From Candidatus Heimdallarchaeota archaeon (GTDB taxonomy: Archaea; Asgardarchaeota; Heimdallarchaeia; JABLTI01), in the NCBI GenBank assembly GCA_019058275.1, contig JAHLVW010000059.1:1-64000 (forward strand): DNA of 64,000 nt. The letters run 5' to 3'. This document shows, one piece after another, positions 1 to 8,157 of this stretch. The translations under genes were made by a program, and so were the position numbers. Within the stretch, counting starts at the first letter, position 1; each line of letters begins with the position of its first letter. The notes beneath the pieces are model-generated. The model worked only from the letters and a program-made list of their open reading frames with translations. It had not been told where the DNA came from and searched no databases.

Positions 1-1085
1 CATGAAATGTTAATTATATGTACAATATTTGGAATATTCATTCCCAATTCTAGCAAAGATGTTGCAAATAAAAACCTGATAGTGCCATTATAAATTCCTT
101 TTAGTATGCTTGTTTTTTCTTTGTTGTTTAATTGACTGTTAATGCAAGCAAATGGTGAATGTATTTTTAGAATTTCATCTGGAATATTTGTTTTTTTCTT
201 TAGCAATTCATTGCATTTTGCAACCAACTCACCTACCTTTCGAATATCATCAACAAAGATAACACAAACTCCTTTTACCTTACGCAAGTAGGGATCTATT
301 TTTTCTAAAAGTAGATCTTCTATTGATTCTGGCTGTAGGAGCATTACCCTTACGGAACCTCTTGTAGCATTTCCTGTAATAATTTGGGCAGAAGGAAGAA
401 ATTTATCACGAAAAGTCTCGACTTCTTTTACAGTAGCAGAAGCTAGAATAACTCTTAGCTTAGGATTAATTCTTTTAAAGATAGCAATTATTTCACGAAC
501 ATGAGCAAGATACCCACCTGAACCTGCATGAATTTCATCAACAACAAAAGCACCAGCATTTAACAACCAATCTAAAAAATCATTATTGCTTTCTTTAAAG
601 AAACGATAAAATAGTTTGTCAATCGTTGCTAGAATAATATTAGGTTTGCTCTTTTCTATGAATTCAATTTCCTTTCGTTTTAAATCACCATTGTATCTGC
701 TGTAGGTAATTTTTTTTCCTGTTGCTTCATGAATTTTATTGCAATATTTGGCAATTCGTTTTTCTTGGTCCTCTGCTAATTGCTTAGTTGGATAGATAAT
801 AATAGCACAGTTAATCTTACCATTAATGACCTCCTCCAAAATCGGGAATAAAAATGCTTCAGATTTACCTGAACCTGTTCCGACTGCAAGGAAGCAATCA
901 TTTCCTTTAAGTACAGTTCCAATGGCTTCTAATTGATAAGAGTAAAGCTTATTTGGAAATATTTCTTGAATACTTTTGCCAATTTCCTTTAATCCTACTT
1001 CATCACTACCTATATAATAATCTGATACATAACACTTCGATGGTGGTAAATCAAAAACTGATTTCACGAGTGCTCCATTAGACAT
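1..1085 (-). CDS. SF2 DEAD/DEAH-box helicase, 3' part cut by window edge
   Basis: This gene runs off the left edge; about 361 N-terminal residues are visible. Translation of the minus strand shows a Q-motif-like YSYQLEAI, Walker A GTGSGKSE, motif II DEIHAGSGG, motif III SAT, and a motif V region LFATSLLELGMNIP. The DEIH box followed by a glycine-rich stretch recalls YprA/MrfA- and DISARM DrmA-type helicases, but that subfamily assignment is an inference. The ATG start at 1083-1085 lies 4 bases past the end of the upstream winged-helix gene, so the two are almost certainly co-transcribed. It is the only protein in the six-gene cluster with intact ATPase motifs, which makes it the likely motor. 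Confidence 0.85.
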   Translation of the reverse strand, partial: MSNGALVKSVFDLPPSKCYVSDYYIGSDEVGLKEIGKSIQEIFPNKLYSYQLEAIGTVLKGNDCFLAVGTGSGKSEAFLFPILEEVINGKINCAIIIYPTKQLAEDQEKRIAKYCNKIHEATGKKITYSRYNGDLKRKEIEFIEKSKPNIILATIDKLFYRFFKESNNDFLDWLLNAGAFVVDEIHAGSGGYLAHVREIIAIFKRINPKLRVILASATVKEVETFRDKFLPSAQIITGNATRGSVRVMLLQPESIEDLLLEKIDPYLRKVKGVCVIFVDDIRKVGELVAKCNELLKKKTNIPDEILKIHSPFACINSQLNNKEKTSILKGIYNGTIRFLFATSLLELGMNIPNIVHIINIS

Positions 1086-1088
1086 TTC

Positions 1089-1640
1089 TTATCCCACCAC
1101 TATTCTTGCTCCAACAATGTATTCCCAAATTGAATTAAGCTTGCCCTTCAGATATAGCTCGAATTTCTCATCAAAATCCATTGGTGAATACTTCTCAACA
1201 ATTTCATCAATTACTGATTCAATCATTTCAAATTGCTCATTCACTTCAATAAATTCCAATTGACCAAGCAATTCCTTGATTTCTTTCTGAAGGAGCTCTT
1301 CTTGTTTCTTTATCTCAGAATTTCTCAGAAAATTGTCTGCTATTTCATCAAGCTTCTTATAATCAAATAGCAACTCAGAAGGAAATTCTTTTCCTTTAAT
1401 CAAACAATTATATAGCTTGTTTAGATGAGCCAAAGATTCTTCTTTTATTCCATATCTATATTGATTTTTTCTTCCCAGACGCCAAATCAGCTTGTCTTTT
1501 TGCAATGCCTTGAGTGTAAGATATGTTTCACTGAGAGGTAAGTTTACCTCTATAGAGATCTCTTTTGCGCTCTTAGGATGAATTGCGCCTAACTCATTAT
1601 AATCCTTAAGTAAAAAGAGCATTACTCCAAATTTATCCAT
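1089..1640 (-). CDS. winged-helix protein with C-terminal coiled coil
   Basis: A 183-residue protein. The first 65 residues read as a MarR/TrmB-like winged helix: KSAKEISIEVNLPLSETY, then a recognition helix and a wing around WRLGRKNQYRYG. Residues about 95-150 are rich in Glu, Lys and Leu and probably form a coiled coil. Its start lies inside the end of the upstream 498-residue gene (19-base overlap), and its stop is 4 bases before the helicase start. It could be a regulator of the cluster or a DNA-binding or dimerisation subunit of a complex with the helicase. I do not recognise a specific family. Confidence 0.6.
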   Translation of the reverse strand: MDKFGVMLFLLKDYNELGAIHPKSAKEISIEVNLPLSETYLTLKALQKDKLIWRLGRKNQYRYGIKEESLAHLNKLYNCLIKGKEFPSELLFDYKKLDEIADNFLRNSEIKKQEELLQKEIKELLGQLEFIEVNEQFEMIESVIDEIVEKYSPMDFDEKFELYLKGKLNSIWEYIVGARIVVG

Positions 1641-3118
1641 GATACAGGTAGCTCCAATAATGTTTCACTATATTCTTTAGTAATTGGTGATAATTGACCG
1701 ATTTTTTTGCCATGTTTTAGAAGGTGCTTATCTTCTCTATCAGTAAATAAGAATGCAAGTTTCTCAAAATTAGCAATTTCATGGTTTACCCTTTGATCTA
1801 TATGTTTTGATCTCATCCAAACCAATGGTTGAAAGTCAAGTTTTTGGATTTCCTCTTGACAGATTTGAAAAGTACATTCACCTAAGTCATCCCTTACTTT
1901 TGCTGGCAAATATTCCCATTCTAACATTAACCGCCAAAGTTTAACCGCAAAATTATTCCCCAAGTCTGAACCTCTGATAAGCAGATGTTCCTCTTCTAAC
2001 CTATCACCAATATTCGATAACAAAAGATCAAATTCATCAATTTCTTCCCTGCAAGCATCTCTAAAAGAGGAATAATGTTTTCCTCTATGATAACATGAGC
2101 TTTCGAAAAGTTCTTCCTTCTTCTCATAAAGGATATCGCATCCAAATCTTGAAACGATATAAAGATTCTCTCCTTTGAAACCTCTTAATCGATCAACTTC
2201 ATCTCGAGTAATTTCTTCAGCTAATATTGCATCGACCAGTTTAGTGTGCCCTGCTTTCTTTAAGGAATCGCAAAGATCTAATGGCAATCCCATCCAAGAA
2301 AGGTCTGAATAATAACTGAAATGAGAAAATCCACCAACTCCTAAATAGTTAATATTTTTCTCTTCAAGAAGCTTCCACATTTCTTCCTCATAGAACTGGT
2401 ATGTTGTATTAAATAAGGCATCTGCAGATGTTCGAGCCATACTATTATAATTTCCTACCATGCGTTTTAGTTGGTAGAGTCTGTCAGAAATACGATGGCT
2501 TATTTTAAAATTAAATGGTTCTATCAGCTTGTTAGTAAATTTCCAGAGAATTTCTGCTACAAGACCTTCTGCTGAATTGCATAGCATGTTTGCATGACTA
2601 TGATAACCATAGAGATGTGCATCTCCAATTTTATCTACATACTTTTGTAACGCTCTTTGTTCAGGTATCATTCCTTGCAAGGTAAAAATTATACTAAGAT
2701 CACTTTTTATTGCTGATTTTAAGTAAAGATTGTTGAATCCATTGCTTAATCTTATTGCATCAACATAAATTGCTCTCCTGGGTTCTATTCTTTCGACATT
2801 AAACCAACTGCTTAAGTGAGTTTTTCGTTCATAATAACAACCATGGTCAAGTAATCTTTGTTTTATCTCTTCTTGAATACCTGCATAATCATAGATGAAT
2901 TTAATATCTTCTAGTTTATATCTAATATCTCCAATAAAGAGATCATCATTGATTATTCTTACATCATATCCTTGATATATTGTTATGCCTAAATTAGTTC
3001 TTGCTTTTTCTATCTCTTCAACTCCCAAGCCTGTTAACTGATATATCTGGTCATAAAGTATATGACTGCTATCTTTTATGCATTTTACATATTGTTTTTT
3101 GGTATTTTTTTTATTCAT
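1622..3118 (-). CDS. unrecognised 498-residue protein of the helicase cluster
   Basis: I recognise no family. The protein has no signal peptide or membrane segment and is rich in aromatic and charged residues. An N-terminal part contains an Asp/Arg-rich segment (residues about 110-125, with RAIYVDAIRLS). A histidine cluster GYHSHAN near 172 and a YHRGKH patch near 347 could bind metal, but no catalytic motif stands out. It overlaps the downstream winged-helix gene by 19 bases and follows the zinc-finger gene by 26 bases, so it belongs to the same transcript. A role as sensor or effector in the cluster is a guess from context. Confidence 0.7.
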   Translation of the reverse strand: MNKKNTKKQYVKCIKDSSHILYDQIYQLTGLGVEEIEKARTNLGITIYQGYDVRIINDDLFIGDIRYKLEDIKFIYDYAGIQEEIKQRLLDHGCYYERKTHLSSWFNVERIEPRRAIYVDAIRLSNGFNNLYLKSAIKSDLSIIFTLQGMIPEQRALQKYVDKIGDAHLYGYHSHANMLCNSAEGLVAEILWKFTNKLIEPFNFKISHRISDRLYQLKRMVGNYNSMARTSADALFNTTYQFYEEEMWKLLEEKNINYLGVGGFSHFSYYSDLSWMGLPLDLCDSLKKAGHTKLVDAILAEEITRDEVDRLRGFKGENLYIVSRFGCDILYEKKEELFESSCYHRGKHYSSFRDACREEIDEFDLLLSNIGDRLEEEHLLIRGSDLGNNFAVKLWRLMLEWEYLPAKVRDDLGECTFQICQEEIQKLDFQPLVWMRSKHIDQRVNHEIANFEKLAFLFTDREDKHLLKHGKKIGQLSPITKEYSETLLELPVSWINLE

Positions 3119-3144
3119 TTTTATCTCTCAACTAGTTAATTTAA

Positions 3145-3600
3145 TCAATTTCTCTCCTGTACTAGCTTAAATGCTGAGCCGCATCTTGAGCAACGTGTTT
3201 GAATTGATCCTTGCTGAGGAAACGCAGCATTGCCTAATGCCTTTAGTGGGACCTTTTCTTTACGTTCACTGCAGAATGGGCAAAAATGTGTGAATTCTTC
3301 CTCCCCGTCTGCTGAATAACCATCAAATCTTTTAGGCACTATTTTATTGAATTCATCAATGGTGAAATGGATCTCTAAAATATCTGCCTTTAGAAATGCC
3401 TCGCAAGCAACAGTATTTTTTCTAAGAATCGAGGTTGAAATATAGCCCATTTTGTCTTTTGGAACCTTTCGCTCTGCAGTATCTCTCACTTCTCGCCAAA
3501 AATTGCAGCAGTTTTTATTGAAATGGGTAGCAGTTGCCACATTTCTCAAAGAAATGCTTTGGGATTTCTTTTGTTGAATAGTATGTAACGCTTCTCCCAA
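3145..3600 (-). CDS. zinc-finger protein, possibly the displaced C-terminus of the preceding gene
   Basis: The C-terminal half carries two CxxC pairs, CPFC and CSRC (residues about 108-138), as expected for a zinc ribbon. The N-terminal 28 residues are read out of frame across the 3' end of the preceding gene and look unnatural. From about base 3530 the reading becomes protein-like: NKNCCNFWREVRD. The upstream gene ends with CGNCYPF just before, so deleting one base near 3519-3527 would join the two into one protein with a contiguous Cys-rich segment. It may therefore be a separate gene with a later start (a GTG follows, and ATG at residue 51) or the tail of a frameshifted gene. Confidence 0.5.
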   Translation of the reverse strand: MGEALHTIQQKKSQSISLRNVATATHFNKNCCNFWREVRDTAERKVPKDKMGYISTSILRKNTVACEAFLKADILEIHFTIDEFNKIVPKRFDGYSADGEEEFTHFCPFCSERKEKVPLKALGNAAFPQQGSIQTRCSRCGSAFKLVQERN

Positions 3601-5218
3601 TTGGTGGTTTTACTGTAATAGTGTTTAGTGATAATGAACTGTTTTTTTCAAGATTATCCAATGCTAGTTCAACATCTGAATTCAGTAATGAGAGGTTGAG
3701 AGCAATTTGTGTTCTAGTTAATGGTTGTGTTGCATATTCTAGTTCTTCCTTTATTGCTTGCTCGATAGCTAATCTATCTTTCTTTCCAACTAATGGTTCA
3801 TCTAATATTTCGAGATTTTGAACTATTGCTTTGCTAATGAGAGTGAAGTTCTTTTTAGCTCCTGGTGACATTTGGTCTTGAAAACTTACTAATAATCTAT
3901 AAACTTTAAAAACGGAATAGCTATCTTGTGTTCGTGAAAGAATTTTAGCAATTGTTTCTTCTTCATCATTCTTTTTTGTTTTTAGTCTTCCAAGCAGTAT
4001 TTGTAGATCATTGTAAGCTAATCTTCCATCAGTAAAATTATGAAATATTTCTGAAATAATGTTCCAATCTATAATATCATTTTGTGTTCTGTTTTTGATA
4101 TCTAATAATACGCCAATTGGATCTTCTTGTATTTCTTTGAAATATGTCGATGCTATAAGGAATTTCTTGCCAAATGTGGTAAGAGTATATTTTCCTGAAT
4201 TTCCATTGGCTCTCAAAACTAAAGCGAATTTTCCTAGACTTTGTTGGCACAATTCAAATAAACATTCAGAGGAATATGTTGATTTAAATAATTCCTCAAA
4301 TAAAATTTCTTGAAGAAATTCTGGATTGGTTCTTGACTCGTGAGTATTTTGAAGCAAACGATAGTTAGCTGAATTTTGTATTCGTTTCGTTAATTGTTTT
4401 TTAGTAGGATGACCTGAATAAAGTCTTAGTAACATAGAATATGGGAGAACATATCGCAGATTTTCTTTAATAGAATGTCTATCCATATAAGAACTAAAAT
4501 CAAGCTCATGATCTCCCGTAATTTTAGCTGTTGTTGTTACCTTTAGCATGCTCTTCTGTTCATCTAAAGAAACTATTCCAGGAGAGATATAATGCATTCT
4601 AATGTTTAAGTTATTCATTCTTCTCTTAAAAAACAATATCCCATCTATATCAAAAGTTGTGAAACTCTCTGTAGCTCTTCTTAGAGATCTGTTTTCACCA
4701 AAAGGATCAACAAAAATATACGCATTGGTAAGTGGTAAAGTAACTCTGTTCTTTAATTCTACTACGGAACTTTTCCGATAGAGTAAATTTCGAAGAAGGT
4801 TATCATAGCTTGTAATTATTATACAGTCATTAGCTGAAGGATAACTGTTTCCTTTGAATTTTGAAAAAGTGGAAGCAACACGAATAGCATATTTATCTAT
4901 TGGAGGAGAAATAGTTTCATTTGTTAAGTCATCACTGGAAAAGTTATTCTTTTGATGTGGATTGAGTATGTTGTATATTTTTCTTGCTTCAGCAGAAGTT
5001 CGAACCACAATTAATGATGAAGTATTGACAAAACGAGCATTCAGAAGAGCTAAAGTAACAGCAATTTGCAATTGCTCATCTAGATCTGGTGTTGCAAAAA
5101 GCAAGTCTTCTCTGCAATTAACAGCTTTTCGAATACTTTCTTTGTCAATGTTTGAAGGAAATGGAAAATCTCGCAGAACTGTAGTAATAGCTTTAGGTAG
5201 AGCATTTATGAATCCCAA
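3515..5218 (-). CDS. helicase-like protein lacking Walker motifs, C-terminal winged helix
   Basis: About 567 residues. The order of motifs resembles an SF2 helicase of the Hel308/Ski2 kind. LLFATPDLDEQLQIA sits where Walker A would be, IVVRTSAEAR where motif Ia would be, CIIITSYDNLLR fits motif Ib, and YIFVDPFGE replaces the DExH box. The P-loop lysine and the DE pair are absent, so ATPase activity is unlikely. The last 100 residues look like a winged helix (TRTQIALNLSLLNSDVELAL). I chose TTG at 5218 because AAGGGGGAT lies just upstream and the preceding gene stops there; an earlier start at 5251 is possible. The helicase resemblance is inference from motif spacing. Confidence 0.65.
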   Translation of the reverse strand: MGFINALPKAITTVLRDFPFPSNIDKESIRKAVNCREDLLFATPDLDEQLQIAVTLALLNARFVNTSSLIVVRTSAEARKIYNILNPHQKNNFSSDDLTNETISPPIDKYAIRVASTFSKFKGNSYPSANDCIIITSYDNLLRNLLYRKSSVVELKNRVTLPLTNAYIFVDPFGENRSLRRATESFTTFDIDGILFFKRRMNNLNIRMHYISPGIVSLDEQKSMLKVTTTAKITGDHELDFSSYMDRHSIKENLRYVLPYSMLLRLYSGHPTKKQLTKRIQNSANYRLLQNTHESRTNPEFLQEILFEELFKSTYSSECLFELCQQSLGKFALVLRANGNSGKYTLTTFGKKFLIASTYFKEIQEDPIGVLLDIKNRTQNDIIDWNIISEIFHNFTDGRLAYNDLQILLGRLKTKKNDEEETIAKILSRTQDSYSVFKVYRLLVSFQDQMSPGAKKNFTLISKAIVQNLEILDEPLVGKKDRLAIEQAIKEELEYATQPLTRTQIALNLSLLNSDVELALDNLEKNSSLSLNTITVKPPIGRSVTYYSTKEIPKHFFEKCGNCYPFQ

Positions 5219-5219
5219 G

Positions 5220-5852
5220 TTAATCCCCCTTATTATCTTGTAGAAAATCATTTAGTGTAGGAATTTTAGTTACGCTTGTTCCTTCGCTGAATACTCTAAT
5301 TATGGACTTAAAAGAGTCTTTGATTTCATCTTTTGAAGAGTCTGATAAATCAAAGTTATCAGTTAATTCATTCAGCAAATCTTCTCGAAGGTCTGATAAA
5401 TAATCGTCCTTTGACTTTAAACAATCTAAAATTGACTGAAGATGCTCTTTAACATCTTGTAACTTCTCAATTCTTGTGGAATCTACCTTATGTTTTTGAG
5501 TTAAAGAAACTTCATGATGAGGTTGGAATAAACTCATTATAAACCTGAATAATGGATTATTGACTTTAACTCGATAAGATTGAGTATTTGATCGTGGAAG
5601 CTTTATTAAAATGCCAAATTCTATAAAAGATAAAACTAAACGATCTATTGTTCTAGAAGATAAGGATAATTTTTCATCGAATTTGAAAGTGTTTAATGAA
5701 GGATAATAATATCTACCATGTTTTATAGCGCTGTTAAATAAGTATTTGCAGAAAATTTTCACCAAGTTTGTAATTTTAACCCTTACACTTGGCAATTCCT
5801 TGTAAATGTCCTTTTCTTGAGCTATTGATGATTCCGAAGACATTATTCTCAT
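5220..5852 (-). CDS. winged-helix-like protein, first gene of the cluster
   Basis: A 210-residue protein with a helix-turn-helix-like stretch at residues about 58-85 (FDEKLSLSSRTIDRLVLSF followed by a short wing). The C-terminal half is acidic and helical (EKLQDVKEHLQSILDCL). It is the promoter-proximal gene of the six-gene minus-strand cluster and its stop TAA directly precedes the TTG start of the helicase-like gene, suggesting translational coupling. It may be the autoregulator of the cluster. An ATG also occurs at residue 4 (5843). I do not recognise the family. Confidence 0.6.
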   Translation of the reverse strand: MRIMSSESSIAQEKDIYKELPSVRVKITNLVKIFCKYLFNSAIKHGRYYYPSLNTFKFDEKLSLSSRTIDRLVLSFIEFGILIKLPRSNTQSYRVKVNNPLFRFIMSLFQPHHEVSLTQKHKVDSTRIEKLQDVKEHLQSILDCLKSKDDYLSDLREDLLNELTDNFDLSDSSKDEIKDSFKSIIRVFSEGTSVTKIPTLNDFLQDNKGD

Positions 5853-5918
5853 ACTCTTTCTATCAAGTTTTGTTTAAAAAGCGCTAAATTCGTCAGAAAA
5901 CAGAAAGAAAAATGAATT

Positions 5919-6059
5919 ATGAGGATTAAAATCATCAAAAACCAGAAACAAGATTATGAAGAATATGAAGCATTCGCCAATAGACAAAAAGGCTCAAAAA
6001 ATCAGTCAAAAAAGAAGGCAGGAGAAGGCTTCTTTTTATATAGCGGAAGGTTACTTTAA
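5919..6059 (+). CDS. short Lys-rich open frame, doubtful
   Basis: ATG to TAA, 46 residues, beginning MRIKIIKNQKQDYEEYEAF and strongly basic in the middle (SKKKAGEG). Its composition is more protein-like than random AT-rich sequence, with DYEEYEAFANRQ reading as an amphipathic helix. No ribosome binding site is evident and I recognise no family. It may be the decayed end of a mobile-element gene or chance. Confidence 0.2.
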   Translation: MRIKIIKNQKQDYEEYEAFANRQKGSKNQSKKKAGEGFFLYSGRLL

Positions 6060-6165
6060 GTCCCTTTAGAATTAACAAAATGATGTAATTTTGTATTTTT
6101 TACTGTTTTTTTGTTTTTTTTCTGTAGAGGTACTCACAAACAATTTATCTTCTTTGTTTCTCTCT

Positions 6166-6240
6166 GAAGCTCGTGTCGAAGACGACTGTAAAAGGAGGTC
6201 TCCACGAAGTGGAGGAAATAGGTCGCACGAGGGGAGCGTT
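6166..6240 (+). ncRNA. candidate structured RNA or element end, GC-rich
   Basis: A closing stem CTCGTG (6170-6175) pairs with CACGAG (6226-6231). Inside it are a perfect 6-bp hairpin CTCCAC-GAA-GTGGAG (6200-6214) and a small GTC-GAA-GAC hairpin (6175-6183) that competes with the end of the closing stem. GC content is far above the flanks. The strand is uncertain because the stems are symmetric. It could be an RNA gene, an omegaRNA-like remnant, or a transposon end. No known family was recognised. Confidence 0.35.
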
Positions 6241-6356
6241 CAGTGACTGAGAAGGATGGAATAGGAAATAGTTACACTTTCAGATTTTGAGGGTAATTCT
6301 AAAGTCTTCTTTCTGCTCAACATTTCGGAATTGCTCTTCAAATCTCTAAATTATTT

Positions 6357-7970
6357 CTATTCTTTTTTAATTCGAAAGAATGTTGTTATATATTGATAGA
6401 GAACTGAATTTTGTAGTTGGTTATTTGTTACTTTCACACCAAAATAGTCACTAAGTGTTTTGTGTAAGTCAGTCTTTTTTTCAGCCGGTTGTTTAATAAG
6501 TAGATACCTTCTTCTTATTGCTAAGTTTTTTACTAGATTCAACAATTTCTCATTTGGTTGCAAATCTAATCGTGCCATAGCTTTTCGAGAACGAAAATAC
6601 TCTAATTTATTTTCAACTAGAAACTGCATTAATTGTTCAGAGGTATTTAGTAATTTTGGTAAGAGTTTTACTAGAAGAGGAAGGGGAAAACTATTACGTC
6701 TTTCATAAGCTGCTAAATGTCCTTTAGGTATAGTTAGAAAGTCTGCGAGCTCTTGTTGAGTCCACGACCAAATCTTCCGGACTGTTCTCATGAATTCTGT
6801 ACAATTATTAACATTTAGATTAGGGATGAGTGCAAAATTAAAATAAGATTCACCATTTAGCGTAATGATGGTTTCAAGATTGATATTATCAATTCGGTAC
6901 TTGTTTGGATCTTCAATTAAATGAAGCCTTTTTTTAGAAAGATATCGATGATATTCCTTTCGTTTTAGGGGGTGTCTTGGGTGCAAAAACTTGCTTAGAA
7001 GATCTTTAGAAGTTGCTTTAATATCTAATGAATAACTAGTGCCAAATTCAGTATTGATAGTTCGAGTGGAATATTTTATGTTATAGTTAGTGAGGACTTT
7101 TACAAATTCCTTAACAAAAAACTTAGAAGAAGAGCAGAAATTAACGTTGTTCTTATAACTGCCATCTGCATCTAAAACACCACTCCAAAACTCCCATCGC
7201 AGTTTTTCATCTGAAACAAAAATGAGAGGTTCTCGTAATGCATGGTATTTTTTACCGGTAATAGGTTGATCAGTTAAGAAATTGACCAATCGTACAAGCC
7301 ATTTATTGTTTAAGTGAAGCAACCAGACATTTTTCTCTCCAGTAATTGATCCCTCAAGACTAAAAAGAGACATTGCTAGTGCTTGTAGCATGAGTATATG
7401 TTCTTGTGAGAAATCAACCAATTCAATATTATGATAATTGAGATGACCATCACCAATAACAATTCCGAGGAAATAAGCTAAATCATCTATCAGTTTTGTA
7501 GGCATGCGAAATTGTTCTCCACGAGCAGATTGGAAAGGAACATGATCTTGGCTGAGGAAATCTTGCCAGAAATCACACAACCGGAAAAGAGGAAAAGGTA
7601 ATCGTTGTTGATTCTCTGTATAATCAATGATTTTTTGCTGCCATTTCTTGATAGAGTAATCAATAGCTGTATCTTGGAAATAATAATGGCATCTCTCAGC
7701 TACCTTCAGTGACTGTTTGCGTAAATTGAGCGCTAAATTAGATGGAAGAGAAATATAAGGCAACCGCTGAAGCTGTCGCTTTCCTGCAAGAAAGTCGTGC
7801 TTGCGAACCATAATGGTATAAAGGTTAAGGATGTTTGGTTTAAGGAATATCTTTGATTGTTTGTGCTGTTCTATTAGTTTGTTTGCTGTCAGCCAATCAT
7901 TTTCCTTTGTTGGATTTGAATCTATAAGCAATGGATCCTTTGACCAGTGGAGATGAGTGGTAATTTTCAT
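6357..7970 (-). CDS. free-standing LAGLIDADG endonuclease with XRE-type HTH
   Basis: 537 residues. Two LAGLIDADG motifs are visible: LAYFLGIVIGDG (164-175) and FWSGVLDADG (261-270), each with the acidic residue that binds the catalytic metal. A Cro/C1-type helix-turn-helix follows (about 400-430: TQQELADFLTIPKGHLAAYERR). The C-terminal region is basic. ATG at 7968-7970 has AGGAGG three bases upstream, a strong site. No intein splice blocks (no C-terminal HN) and no rRNA or tRNA flank it, so this is not an intein or an rRNA-intron enzyme at its host site. It lies head-to-head with the broken TnpB gene, with which it may share a mobile element. The nuclease fold is confident; target and host element are unknown. 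Confidence 0.85.
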   Translation of the reverse strand: MKITTHLHWSKDPLLIDSNPTKENDWLTANKLIEQHKQSKIFLKPNILNLYTIMVRKHDFLAGKRQLQRLPYISLPSNLALNLRKQSLKVAERCHYYFQDTAIDYSIKKWQQKIIDYTENQQRLPFPLFRLCDFWQDFLSQDHVPFQSARGEQFRMPTKLIDDLAYFLGIVIGDGHLNYHNIELVDFSQEHILMLQALAMSLFSLEGSITGEKNVWLLHLNNKWLVRLVNFLTDQPITGKKYHALREPLIFVSDEKLRWEFWSGVLDADGSYKNNVNFCSSSKFFVKEFVKVLTNYNIKYSTRTINTEFGTSYSLDIKATSKDLLSKFLHPRHPLKRKEYHRYLSKKRLHLIEDPNKYRIDNINLETIITLNGESYFNFALIPNLNVNNCTEFMRTVRKIWSWTQQELADFLTIPKGHLAAYERRNSFPLPLLVKLLPKLLNTSEQLMQFLVENKLEYFRSRKAMARLDLQPNEKLLNLVKNLAIRRRYLLIKQPAEKKTDLHKTLSDYFGVKVTNNQLQNSVLYQYITTFFRIKKE

Positions 7971-8157
7971 GTCCTCCTAGGAATTAGTTAGGGATTTCAA
8001 TTCTTAAATACCTCTTTGTACAACCATTGAAATAGCTAATTGTTTAACTATTTTTTTAAATTAAAAATTATTTTTTCTAGTATATAATTAATACTTTCGG
8101 TATACTCCTTAGAAAATAGCTATATATCTAGCTGTATATATATTTTGTTGAAGAAAA

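Larger units (their letters stand above)
5853..6356. other. intergenic region between helicase cluster and LAGLIDADG gene
   Basis: About 500 bases with no clear conserved gene. It should hold the promoter of the minus-strand cluster next to 5852. It contains a short plus-strand frame (5919-6059), a T-rich tract near 6090-6125, and an abruptly GC-richer segment at about 6166-6290 with hairpins. The compositional change suggests a mobile-element remnant or an RNA gene. Confidence 0.5.

Noticed and set aside
6357-7970. LAGLIDADG protein as an intein or rRNA-intron protein
   Set aside because: It starts at its own ATG with a strong ribosome site, ends in a stop, lacks splice-junction motifs and is not inside another reading frame or rRNA.
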